64,000 bases of DNA from Bog-752 sp963799395 (GTDB lineage: Bacteria; Actinomycetota; Thermoleophilia; UBA2241): NCBI GenBank assembly GCA_963799395.1, contig CAWCWZ010000060.1, positions 27,326-91,325 on the forward strand, read 5' to 3'. How positions within the stretch are numbered: the stretch's first letter is position 1; the number at the start of each line of letters is the position of its first letter. Below, one piece after another: positions 1 to 8,165 of this stretch. The notes beneath the pieces are model-generated. The model was not told the DNA's origin. It saw only the letters and a program-made list of their open reading frames with translations, and did not search any database. A program made the position numbers and the translations under genes.

Positions 1-330
1 GCGCACCGAGAACCAGGGCACGTAGTCGGTCACCGGCGCGTGCAGATCGACGCGGCCGGCTTCGTGCTCCTGGAGGAGCACCGCGGCCGTGAACGACTTG
101 CTGATCGAGCCGATCTGAAAGCGCGTGTCGGGTTCGACCGGCGTGCCGGCCGCGACACTCGCGAGGCCCTGACAGACGAAGCCCAGCGTGCGCTCGCTGT
201 CGGTCAGCCCGATCGCCACGCCCGGAGCAGCGAGCCGCGGCAGGCGCGCCGCGACGAACTCGTCGACGGCCCCGAGAGCGGTGATCAGATGGTCGTGCCG
301 GCTTGAGTCGGTGAAGCTCACGCCGACCAT
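1..330 (-). CDS. Serine hydrolase, beta-lactamase class C/esterase family (3' end outside window)
   Basis: The N-terminal 110 residues of a serine hydrolase of the beta-lactamase (class C, PBP-like, esterase) superfamily; the rest lies beyond the left edge. The first 65 residues hold a short helix and a strand with APGVAIGL, then residues around 70-78 read FQIGSISKSF. This contains the catalytic SxxK motif (Ser-Ile-Ser-Lys) typical of the family, followed by the expected helix and VTDYVPWF. The start is the ATG at 330; no strong ribosome binding site is evident. Substrate cannot be inferred, since this superfamily covers beta-lactamases, D-Ala-D-Ala peptidases and esterases. It lies downstream of tRNA-Pyl on the same strand and is probably a separate transcript. 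Family assignment is firm; function is open. Confidence 0.8.
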   Translation of the reverse strand, partial: MVGVSFTDSSRHDHLITALGAVDEFVAARLPRLAAPGVAIGLTDSERTLGFVCQGLASVAAGTPVEPDTRFQIGSISKSFTAAVLLQEHEAGRVDLHAPVTDYVPWFSVR

Positions 331-470
331 TGTGTCAGAGTCGGCAGCCCCCGCGAAGTGGGCGAGTCGCCGACGCCTCTCGGACGCGGCCGTCTGCCGT
401 TGGGCCTGAGAGCCGGCACACCCCCGCCTGCAGCTCCAGCAGGCGACCGCACACGGCAGGGGGATTGTGG

Positions 471-543
471 TGGCGGGGAGTAGGGGAGTTACACCCCTCT
501 ACGCGGATTTAGAGTCCGCGCTGATCCTTCCGATCGACCCCCC
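471..543 (-). tRNA. pylT: tRNA-Pyl (anticodon CUA), pyrrolysine amber-decoding tRNA
   Basis: A complete 73-nt tRNA with encoded CCA. Reading the minus strand: acceptor GGGGGGT (543-537) pairs with ACTCCCC (481-475), one G-T wobble; discriminator G at 474 and CCA at 473-471. A single base separates acceptor and D stem; the D stem is GATC/GATC around a 5-nt loop GGAAG. The 6-bp anticodon stem CGCGGA/TCCGCG encloses the loop CTCTAAA, giving anticodon CUA (512-510). The variable loop is 3 nt (TAG) and the T-loop is TGTAACT, lacking the usual TTC. These are the known structural hallmarks of tRNA-Pyl, and both acceptor arms and the GGACTCTAAAT core closely resemble the Desulfitobacterium pylT as I remember it. 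Adjacent pylD, pylC and pylB make the assignment very secure. Confidence 0.96.
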
Positions 544-555
544 GCGCCGACTCCA

Positions 556-584
556 AGGCTAGCGCATCCGGACCGTGCGGCCAA
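556..584 (-). promoter_or_regulatory. Candidate sigma-A-type promoter for tRNA-Pyl
   Basis: On the minus strand, TTGGCC (584-579) and TAGCCT (561-556) are separated by exactly 17 bases and lie 12 bases upstream of the mature tRNA 5' end. This spacing would start transcription just before the tRNA, suggesting pylT can be expressed apart from the GYD/pylD genes. The assignment is by eye; the -10 box matches the consensus only partly. Confidence 0.4.
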
Positions 585-620
585 GCATCCGCGGGGCGTG
601 GCGCACCGGCCGCGGGCTTG

Positions 621-935
621 TCAGGCTGCAGCGACGTCGGACCGCGGCAGAGCCGCGACGATCTGCTTCGCCTCCTCCAGGCCGAATGCCTTGAGCGACG
701 TCGTGCGGACCGTCCCGCCCGCGCTCAGCGCGAGCGCGAACGCCGCCGCCGCCTTGTCGTCGGGGCCTTCTCCGATGGCCACATAGTCGAAGTCGCCCAT
801 GGTCATGTACATGTCGAGCACCTTGCCGCCCATCGACTCCCAGAGCTTGATGCCGTCAGAGATGCGGTCCGGCGAGTGCTTGACGTCGGCGATGCCCTTG
901 TCGGTCAGTTTCATGAGCAAGATGTAGGTCACCAT
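621..935 (-). CDS. GYD-domain small protein next to tRNA-Pyl
   Basis: A 104-residue protein resembling the GYD-domain family, small alpha/beta proteins of about 100 residues with an unassigned role. It begins MVTYILLMKLTDKG, then has a helix and the motif MTMGDFDYVAIGEGPDD near residues 44-60 and a helical C-terminus. The ATG at 935 follows a good GGAGG ribosome binding site. It lies between pylD (103 bp upstream) and the tRNA-Pyl gene (77 bp downstream), all on the same strand, so co-transcription with the pyrrolysine genes is possible. A role in pyrrolysine metabolism is only suggested by position; GYD proteins also occur widely without pyl genes. The reading frame is intact, unlike the three genes before it. 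Confidence 0.75.
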   Translation of the reverse strand: MVTYILLMKLTDKGIADVKHSPDRISDGIKLWESMGGKVLDMYMTMGDFDYVAIGEGPDDKAAAAFALALSAGGTVRTTSLKAFGLEEAKQIVAALPRSDVAAA

Positions 936-1038
936 ACGCCCGCCCTCCTCGTGAACGACACAACTGAAGACCAGCCGACCGATGCGCCAGACCGCAGAGC
1001 GTAGCACCGGCCAACGGCGGCCGAGGACGAACCGTGGA

Positions 1039-1892
1039 TCAGCCGACCAGCGCCCGCACGGCCATGACGGCGACGCCGAGGGCGAGCGGCTCGTGCACGA
1101 GCCGCTCGCCCAGCGCCCGGGCGGCCGCGGCCGTGACGCCGGGCGGCAGGCCCGGTGAGCAGACGATGCCGTCGGCGCCCGCCCAGTCGGCGTCGATGAG
1201 ATCGGGTGTCGGCGTGGCGTCGAGCACGAGCCGGCAGCGCCCTGAGGCCGGCGGCTAGGGTGACCGGCGTGACCGGCAGCGCGCCGGCCACCGCGGCGAG
1301 ACGGTCCTGGTCGAGCTCGCAGACCAGCACGTCGGCGCCAAGCTCGACGAGGCGCGGCGGCCGCCGCCCGACCGACCGGGCCGAGGCCGATCACCAGGAC
1401 CGGTTTGCCGGCGACGCCGCCCCGGCCGGCAGCGGCGTCGGGAGCGGCGTCCCTCCCGGCAGCGGCGTCGAGGGCCGCGACGTAGGCGTGCGCCGTACAC
1501 GGGTCGTCGTCGGCCACCGCGCGGCGAGCGAAGTCGAAGGCCAGGAACCCGCGGTCGTCGGCGGCGAAGACCAGATCGTCGTCGCCGGCGAGCGCCTCGG
1601 CGAAGCCGCCGACGTCGGTCGCCTCGGTCACGCGCACGGCGCGGCAGCCCAGATGGCAGCAGATCGCCGCCACGCAGTCGGTGAAGCCCGGGATCAGGCC
1701 CTCGCCGCTCGTGATCGGCACGACGGCGACGGCGGCGTGGGCGAGGGCGTCGCGAGCGACGCCCTCGCCCACGCCGCAGGCCCGCGCGGCGAGCGTCGCG
1801 AAGTCGCAGCCGGTGAGCGCTGCGAGCGCCCGCTCGACCTCGTCGAGATGCGCGGTCAGAGAGCGGACGTCGCCTTCGACGAGACGTGTCAC
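1039..1892 (-). CDS. pylD: Pyrrolysine biosynthesis protein PylD, frameshifted twice in this sequence
   Basis: PylD oxidises L-lysine-N6-D-methylornithine and cyclises it to pyrrolysine, using NAD in a Rossmann domain. Family features seen are PITSGEGLIPGF near residue 60, VTEATDVGGF, VFAADDRGFLAF, AYVAALDAAA and the nucleotide-binding VLVIGLGPVGRA. The frame then breaks near 1350 and again near 1245. Joining the three frames gives LGADVLVCELDQDRL, VLDATPTPDLID and a C-terminus ending LGVAVMAVRALVG, so about 284 residues against roughly 260 in methanogens. The extra length is an Ala/Gly/Asp-rich stretch before the Rossmann motif. It starts with GTG overlapping the pylC stop (GTGA), implying translational coupling. 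The breaks look like base-calling errors, but pseudogenisation cannot be excluded from sequence alone. Confidence 0.87.
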
Positions 1893-3191
1893 GGGGCGCC
1901 CTCGCCACGGTCCGACGCCGGCCCGGGCTGAGACTCGGGCACGAGCTCGAGACCGTGCTCGTCGGCGAGGCGCGTGACGGTGGCGGCGGCCCGCGCGCGG
2001 GCCGCCACCGCCGTCGCCCCGCGCGTCATCAGCACCGCGACCCAGCGGCCCCGCGAGGCGCCGCTCTCGGGGCGGTCGGTGAGCACCACGTCGGCGCCGT
2101 ACAGGCCGTCGCAGCGGCGCAGGGGGCCGGCGCCGCCGACGATGTGCTCGCCGAGCACCTCGACCCTGCCGTCTTCGACCAGCACGTGCTCGTAGACGGC
2201 GCCACGCCGGGCCCCGATAGCCACGGCCGGCGGCCGCTCGGCGGCGAAGGTCTCGGCGAGCAGCGCGACGATGTTCGCGTCGCTTGCGTGGTACACGGCG
2301 GCGGGCGTCTGGCTGGGCAGGCGAGCGTCGATCTCGATCACTTTGGGCGTGCCGTCGGCGGCAACCATGACTTCGACGTCCATCACGCCGGCGAGGCCCA
2401 CGCCCTCGGCCAGGCGCCGGGCGGTGGCGTCGAGCGCGGCCAGCGTCGCGGCGCTCACCGTCGCGGGCGACGACGCGCCGCCGGCCTCAGCGCCGCCGGA
2501 TTGCCGCGACCCGCCGCCCGCCTCGCCGCCGGCGCCGCCGGTCGCCGCGCCGCCGGCGCCGTCGACCGGCGCGACCACGCGCTTGCAGTCGTAGGCCGCG
2601 TCGAACTCGAGGAAGGTCGGCAGGAGCGTCAGAGCCTCGCCGCCGAGCGCGATCACCTCGACCGACAGCGACGGTCCGGCCACGAACTCCTCGACCACCG
2701 CCTCGGCGCCGTGAGCGGCGAGGGCGGCGCGCGCCAGCGCCAGGCCGGGTTCCGACCGCACGAGCTGAACGCCCGTGCTGCCGCTGCCGACGCTGGGCTT
2801 GACCACCGCCGGAAAGCCGCAGCGCGGCCAGGGCCGCGGACGCGGCACGTCGAGCCGCTCGAACAGCGCGTTGGAGCGCAGCTTCGACCGCGTCACCGCA
2901 TAGGCGCCCAGGTCGAAGAGCAGCGGCAGGCCCATCATCGGCACGAACGAGGTGAGGAACTCGAGGGCGCGGTCGTCCTCGCAGGCCGGCAGCACGGCGT
3001 CGCACGACAGCAGCACCTCGCGGGCACGCGCCGGATCGGCGACGACGTCGAAGACGTGGACCTCGGTGGCCAGGCCGACCGCCGGACGGTCGGGCCGGCG
3101 GTCGATCAGCACCGACGTCGTAGCCGGCCTCGCCGGCCAGATAGGCGGCCTCGGTGCCCTGCAGCTTGCCGCCGACGACGGCCAGCCTCAT
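1889..3191 (-). CDS. pylC: 3-methylornithine--L-lysine ligase PylC (one frameshift)
   Basis: PylC is an ATP-grasp ligase joining 3-methyl-D-ornithine to the epsilon-amino group of lysine, the second pyrrolysine step. The N-terminus MRLAVVGGKLQGTEAAYL is the family's characteristic start. The frame breaks near 3115, where one extra G disrupts the DVVLIDRRP strand. The rest is continuous, with CDAVLPACEDDRALEFL, a KPSVGSGSTGVQLV ATP-grasp loop, VVEEFVAGPSLSVEVI and a late metal-binding segment VIEIDARLPSQTPAAVYHASD. At about 433 residues it exceeds the archaeal enzyme (about 360), mainly through a Gly/Ala/Ser-rich insert near residues 205-240. The ATG has a GGAGG site, and the gene sits 45 bp after pylB. 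Confidence 0.9.
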
Positions 3192-3236
3192 GCCACCCTC
3201 CCCCGCGCCGCGATCGTGGCCCTCACGCGGCCGCCC

Positions 3237-4332
3237 TCATGCCGGCGCCGGCTGGTCGACCGGGGCCCGGCGGGCCGCGGCCCGGCGCTCGCGGGCGGCG
3301 GCGACCCAGTCCGCATACTCGCCCGGGGTGGCGACGCGCAGCCCCAGCGCCCGGAGCCGGGCGGCGACCTCGGTGGCCGTGCGCAGGCCTTCGTCGATGT
3401 CGAGCTCCGACTGCGACACGCCGGCCAGGCCGGTGTCGGGCGGCACGATCGAGGTGACGACGTTGGCTCCGGCGGCGATGCGCGACTCGAGCCCGGCGAT
3501 GCCGTCGACGTCGAGCGAGGCGGGGATCAGACGGTCGGGCATGGCGAGGCGCATGGTGGCGATCGTGACGAGCTCGCCGAGGCGGCCGGCCGGCGTGAGG
3601 TCGGCGAGCGGCGTGCCGCGCTGCGGCACGAAGGTCATGACGCGCACCTGATCGAGCGGTTCGTCCCGCATGGCGGCGACCGTGAGCGCGCGCTCGGCGA
3701 CCGTCTCCCCCACGCCCAGCAGCATGCCGTCCTCGACCAGCATGCCCAGGGCGGCCGCGTCGCGCCGCGCCTGCAGGCGTTCGTCGAACTCCTGTCCGGT
3801 GCGTAGCCGCGAGTAGAGCTCGCGGGCGTGGGTCTCCTGGTAGCAGGCGTACCACTCCGCGCCGATGTCGCGCAGCGCCCCCAGCACGCCGGGCGTGACG
3901 ACGCCGGGCGACACCATCACCGGCAGGCTCGGTGGCCGCCTTCACGGCGGCCACGAGCTCGACGAGGGCGTCGAACTCGCCGCTTGCGTAGTAGAGGGGG
4001 TCCTCGCCCATGGTCAGGTCGATCAGATGCACGCCCGATGCGGCGAGGCCGGCGCTGATCGCGACCACCTCGTCGAGCGACTTGCGATAGCGGGGGCTCT
4101 CGGCGTTGCCGCGGCGGTACAGGCAGAACGTGCAGCCGTTGCGGCACCAGGTCGAGAAGTAGACGAAGCCGTAGAGGAACACCGCGTCGCCGAACCGGCG
4201 GCGGCGCAGCTCGGCCGCGGCGGCGAACAGCCCCGCCGCGGCGGCCGGATCGTCGATCGAGAGCAGGGTCTCGATCTCGCCGGCCGAGGGCGTCTCGCCG
4301 GCGAGCGCCCGCGCGAGGATGCCGTCGACCAC
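3237..4332 (-). CDS. pylB: Methylornithine synthase PylB, radical SAM (one frameshift)
   Basis: PylB is a radical SAM mutase converting L-lysine to 3-methyl-D-ornithine, the first committed pyrrolysine step. Residues 52-70 include FLYGFVYFSTWCRNGCTFC, with the SAM-cluster cysteines at about 63, 67 and 70 (C-x3-C-x2-C). The surrounding YGFVYFST..CRN..C is diagnostic for PylB rather than the related HydE or BioB. Further family signs are YRKSLDEVV, IDLTMGEDPLYY, CYQETHARELYSRLRTG, MLVEDGMLLGVGET and VMTFVPQRGTPL. One extra base near 3928 shifts the frame; the repaired protein has about 364 residues, close to the family length. The start appears to be GTG at 4332, with no convincing ribosome binding site. 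The nitroreductase-like gene ends just upstream. Confidence 0.92.
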
Positions 4333-4353
4333 GGCCTGACCGGCGCTTGCCGG

Positions 4354-5115
4354 TCACGACCGCTGCGGCCGGCCAGACGCCGGAGCGGCCGTGGACGCCG
4401 CGGCGTCGCCGCCCTGGAGCCGCACCCGGACCAGGATCCGCACCCGGCTCGGACGTCGCGAAGCGCAGGACATCGTCGACCGGCAGCCGCTTGGTCCCGC
4501 CGGGACTGCTCGCCGGCACGCCGACGGCGACGATCGCGACCAGGTGCGCCGGCGCCTCGACCCGCAGGAGCTCCTCGAGACGCGGGGCGGCCAGCACCGG
4601 CGCGCTCATCCAGCACGAGCCGTAGCCCAGCGCGTGCGCGGCGGTGACCAGGAGCTGTACGGCGGCGCCGACGCTCTGCAGGTCGGGCCGGGCGCGCAGC
4701 CGGTCGCGTTCCTCGCGCGACACGCCGCGCAGCGCGAGCAGACGGTCGCCGTGCGACTCGTAGGGCAGGCCGAGCACGGCGATCGCGAGCGGCGCGTCGG
4801 CGAAGAACGTGGCGTAGCCGCGCAGGCGCGCGTCTCGCGCTCGAGGCCCGCCGCCTCGACCTCGGGCCAGCCGGCCATCTCGTCGAGGCGCTCCTCGACC
4901 GCGGTGCGCATGGCCGACAGCAGCGCGCGGTCGTCGACCGCGATGAAGCGCCAGGGCTGGGCGTTACCGGCGTTGGCCGCCAGGGTCGCCAGGCGCACCA
5001 TCTCGCGTACGTCGTCGCGCGGCACGGACTCGCTCGTGAAGCGGCGCACGCTGTGGCGGCCTTCGACGGCGGCCACGAGCCCGGGAAGGGCTTCGGACGG
5101 GGGACGGCGAATCAT
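4354..5115 (-). CDS. Nitroreductase-family flavoprotein at the head of the pyl genes (frameshifted)
   Basis: An FMN-dependent nitroreductase-fold oxidoreductase. The N-terminal segment has GRHSVRRFTSESVP, the FMN-binding start, and NAGNAQPWRFIAVDD, typical of the family. A frameshift near 4830 separates it from the second part, which carries YATFFADAPLAIAVLG, SVGAAVQLLVTAAHALGYGSCWM and VAIVAVGVP, all standard for the fold. The 3' end is uncertain: the frame stays open into pylB, whereas a nearby frame reaches a TGA at 4354-4356. A second indel is therefore likely. The start is ATG 5115, or GTG 5118 just upstream. It is the first gene of the minus-strand run leading to pylB, pylC and pylD. 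Whether it serves pyrrolysine synthesis is unknown; no such role is established. Confidence 0.75.
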
Positions 5116-5124
5116 CACTTCCAC

Positions 5125-5130
5125 ATGGTA
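5125..5130 (-). promoter_or_regulatory. Possible extended -10 element for the nitroreductase-pyl genes
   Basis: On the minus strand the bases TGGTACCAT include TACCAT (5130-5125) preceded by TG, as in an extended -10 element. It lies 7-10 bases before the GTG/ATG starts of the nitroreductase gene, so the transcript would have almost no leader. No matching -35 box is visible. This is a weak, by-eye call. Confidence 0.28.
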
Positions 5131-5204
5131 CCAGAGGCGAAGGGGGTGCTTCGTTTGCGGAAGTGGGGTGACCCGGCGCGACCCATGAGCCGGCGCGGCG
5201 CACG

Positions 5205-5238
5205 CGAGGGCGAGGCGGCGGTCGCCGCCTCGCCCTCG
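5205..5238 (-). terminator. Hairpin after the AOR-ferredoxin operon
   Basis: Left arm 5205-5220 and right arm 5223-5238 are perfectly complementary (16 bp, GC-rich, minimal loop). The hairpin lies 15 bases beyond the ferredoxin stop and 90 bases before the nitroreductase start. It is placed to end AOR-ferredoxin transcription and insulate the pyl genes. No clear U-tract follows. Confidence 0.55.
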
Positions 5239-5252
5239 TTGCAACGAGTGAG

Positions 5253-5762
5253 TCAGGCCTGGACGGCCACCGTCTTGTCGGCCTTGTCGACCTTGAGGTC
5301 GATCGCCAGGACGTACGGGTTCTGACAGAAGGCGATGCACTGCGGGTCGCCGTCGCACAGGTCGCACTTGTAGGCGACCTTGCGCTCGGGGTGCTCGTGG
5401 ATGACGCCGTACGGACAGACGTCGTAGCAGTCGCCGCAGTTCGTGCACTTGTCCTCGTCGACCGACCAGCACGACGCCCTTGACCGACTCGCCGACCTTC
5501 TCCGTGCTGGCGAACGTGCGCCTGACGGGCGTGACCGTGATCGCGCGCGTCACGATCGCGTCGTCGGGACACGCCTCCTGGCACTTCGCGCAGGCGGTCT
5601 GCAGGCAGGTGTGGCCCTTGATCACGGCCGTGGTCGGGTTGCACGTCGGCGAACAAACGGACACGCGACGGCCGGTAAGCCGCCTTCGTGGTACGCCGAG
5701 CACGCCGAGCTCGCACATGTGGCAGCCGGTGCACTTCTTGCTGTGATCATGACGTGTGGCAT
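5253..5762 (-). CDS. 4Fe-4S ferredoxin partner of AOR (several frameshifts)
   Basis: A polyferredoxin of the type encoded beside tungsten-containing aldehyde:ferredoxin oxidoreductases, carrying electrons from the oxidoreductase. It begins MPHVMITA, then in a shifted frame KKCTGCHMCEL, followed by CxxxCxxC-type segments CLQTACAKCQEACP, CTNCGDCYDVCP and CDLCDGDPQCIAFC, which suit several [4Fe-4S] clusters. Pieces of the protein occur in all three minus-strand frames, implying at least three indels within 510 bp. Recombined, the length is about 170 residues, as expected for the family. The gene starts 33 bp after AOR and shares its transcript. Its position directly before the pyl genes may be coincidental. 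Confidence 0.75.
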
Positions 5763-5794
5763 GACTGGCTCCCTGTCCTTGTCGGTGCCACCGC

Positions 5795-7613
5795 CTAGAG
5801 CCGCACGTCGACGCCGAGCTCGGTGAGCTTCGCCTCGGTGGGCACACCGTTCGCGTCCCAGCCGCGCAGCTCGTAGTACTGCGCCGCAGGGACTCGCCGC
5901 AGGTGCGCTTCGCCGATGACCTTGCCGGCGGACGGGCCCTGGTGTGGGCGAACTTCTCGCTGCAGGCTTCTTGGGCACGCGGTCGTCGGCTTCGACGCCC
6001 TCGCGCAGGTTGAACAGGCGCCCGAGGTTCCAGACTCGCTCGCCCATGAGCATGACCTCGTCTTCGGGACAGCTCGCGCTCCAGAGGTGCGTCATGCAGC
6101 TGCGAGATCTGCTCGTGGTCGACCGCCCAGAAGTCGCACCAGATGCCGCAGAACTTGATCGAGCTGAAGTTCTGGCTGAGAAGTCGAGCGGCCGGTTGCC
6201 GATGGCGCCCTCGACCTTGCCCTCCATGGTGGCCGCCGGCATGGCGCCCTCGACGATCTCGTCGCCCACCGGGTACGTGCGCATGTGGCAGCCGCCGCGG
6301 TCGGAGGTGGCGTAGCGATGCTCATGCCGAACGAGCCGCGCGGGTCGTAGCCGGGCAGTCTCGAGGTTCTTGACCTGCATGGCGAGCTCGGGCGCGTCCG
6401 TACTTCTCGGCGAGAGCTGCGCACGCCCAGCGCGAGCTCGGCGCCGACGCCCTGCGCTTGCGGCGAGCTGCCCGGGCGACCTTGAGTACGCGTCGGCCTC
6501 GCCGAAGCGCACGCCGAAGTCGTGGATGCCCTTCTCGGTCATGTCCATGGCAAGCCCGATCACGGCGCCCGAGGAGATCGTGTCGAGGCCCCACTCGTCG
6601 CACTCCTCGTTGAACTTCATGAGAGCGTCGATGTCGTCGATGCCGCAGTTCGCGCCGCACAGGGCGATGGTCTCGTACTCGGGACCCTCGCCCATGACCT
6701 TCTCGTCGTGCCAGGTGACAGCGTGCACGTTGCGGCAGGCGATGGCGCACTGGTAGCAGGCGCGCTTCTTGATGCGGATCTTCTGGAACGACTCCGAGTT
6801 CAGGTTCTTGGCGCCCTCGAAGTAGCCCTCGGACCAGTTCCTGGTGGGCATGGCGCCGGCGCCGTTGACCAGGTCGACGAGAATCGGCGTGCCCTCTTCG
6901 TGGGCCCAGAGGTTGTCGTCGGTCAGGACGAACTCGCTGTGCGATGCGCGCCATGTCGGCGAGAAAGGCCTTGGCGTCGCCGACCGTCACGCTGCCGGTG
7001 CCGCGGACGGCGATGGCCTTGAGGTTCTTGGAGCCCATCAGGGCGCCGTGACCGCCACGACCGGCCTTGTGGTACTGATCGGTCGACAGGCAGGCCCAGG
7101 GGATGAGCGTCTCGCCGGCCGGGCCGATCGACAGGGTCTTGGCCTCGGGGTCGAAGTCGTCGCGCAGGGCCTGCTCGATCTCAGAGGTCTTCATGCCCCA
7201 GTACCTGGGCCTGGCGGGCACGACTCGACGACGTCGTCGCGGATGGTGACGACCGTCGGTTCGGCGGCCTTGCCGAGGACGATGATCGCATCGTAGCCGG
7301 CGAACTTCATCTCGGGAGCGAACGAGCCGCCCACGTAGCTGTCGTTCAGGATGCCGGTGGTCGGACTCTTGGCGCCGACGACCAGTCGCGACGTGGTCGA
7401 CACGTTGGTGCCGGCGAACGGTCCGGTCATGAGGAACAGCGGGTTCTCGGGCGCCCAGGGGTCGACCAGGGGCGGCACGTACTCCCACATGTAGCGAAAC
7501 AGGAGCCCCTTGCCGCCCACGTACAGTGCGGCCCACTCCATGTTGAGAGGCTCGACCTTCGTGGTCTTCGCGCTCATGTCGATCGTGAGCACGTTGCCCT
7601 TGTAGAAGTCCAC
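5795..7613 (-). CDS. aor: Aldehyde:ferredoxin oxidoreductase, tungsten-type (multiple frameshifts)
   Basis: AOR oxidises aldehydes to carboxylic acids with ferredoxin, using a tungsten (or molybdenum) bis-pterin and one [4Fe-4S] cluster. Visible family blocks are FYKGNVLTIDMS at the start, YVGGKGLLFRYMW, TGPFAGTNVSTTSR, GYDAIIVLGKA, GRGGHGALMGSKNLKAI, RNWSEGYFEGAKN, the cluster motif RACYQCAIACRN, EYETIALCGANCGIDD and DTISSGAVIGLAMD. The last residues are ELGVDVRL before a TAG stop. The blocks fall in different frames, with breaks near 7205, 6942 and repeatedly at 6500-6180. Total length is about 606 codons, exactly the AOR size, which favours sequencing errors over decay. The preferred start is GTG 7613 after a GGGAGG site; an in-frame GTG lies at 7637. 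Confidence 0.85.
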
Positions 7614-7711
7614 GTGGCCCTCCCTCTGGGTTGTCACGGCTCCGCTCTTCCAGGGAGCGATGTGCCAAGGACGGCACGACCGCAGCCCGAAACGAGTCGG
7701 TTAGTGCACCC

Positions 7712-7740
7712 ATTCTAGACAAGCGGAGCGCCGCGGGCAA
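7712..7740 (-). promoter_or_regulatory. Promoter for the AOR-ferredoxin operon
   Basis: TTGCCC (7740-7735) and TAGAAT (7717-7712) on the minus strand are 17 bases apart, a good sigma-A-type arrangement about 100 bases before the AOR start. The stretch 7614-7832 between AOR and the DUF3467 gene holds no other feature I can support. Confidence 0.5.
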
Positions 7741-7832
7741 TCGTCCGGGGGGCCACAAAACCCCAGCTCCTATTCGAGAAACCGTTGCCCGCGCGCGAGG
7801 ATAACGGGGTAGGTCGGCGGAGGGTCTGTCGG

Positions 7833-8129
7833 TCAGTCGTGGTCGGGCGCCTCGGGCAGGTTGCGGATGTTCTCGCCGGCCTGCCACTTGCCGAAGTTGT
7901 CGTTCATCGCCTCGATCAGCTCCTTCATGAAGCGCGCCGACATGTTGATGCGCGACACGACCACACCGTTGACCTCTTCGTCGGTCTCGTTCTCGTGGTC
8001 GAGCCGCATGAAGGTCAGCGAGAACTCGTAATCGGAGTGGCTGACGTTGGCGAAGTTGGCATAGACGCCGGCCATCATCTCGGGTGTGGCGTGGATGTTG
8101 AAGCGGCGGTCCTCGGGATTCGTGGGCAC
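7833..8129 (-). CDS. DUF3467-family protein
   Basis: A 98-residue protein matching the DUF3467 family pattern: a central GVYANFANVSHSDYEFSLTF and the later VVSRINMSARFMKELIEAMNDN. Members are small, soluble, widespread in bacteria and archaea, and of unknown function. The GTG start at 8129 is preceded by AGGAGG. It follows the ICDH-like gene by 36 bp on the same strand and could be the last gene of that operon. The frame is intact and the length is normal for the family. No catalytic residues are evident. Confidence 0.8.
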   Translation of the reverse strand: MPTNPEDRRFNIHATPEMMAGVYANFANVSHSDYEFSLTFMRLDHENETDEEVNGVVVSRINMSARFMKELIEAMNDNFGKWQAGENIRNLPEAPDHD

Positions 8130-8165
8130 GGGAGCCTCCTTGGCGTGGTGAGGTGAGCTTGTCGG

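Noticed and set aside
471..543. tRNA-Leu(UAG) on the plus strand
   Set aside because: The plus strand also shows a loop with TAG, but no proper D- and T-arms or long variable arm form; the minus strand folds perfectly as tRNA-Pyl.
5795..7613. AOR as a decayed pseudogene
   Set aside because: Not fully excluded, but total length and all family blocks are kept and only single-base shifts occur, as in essential genes here.
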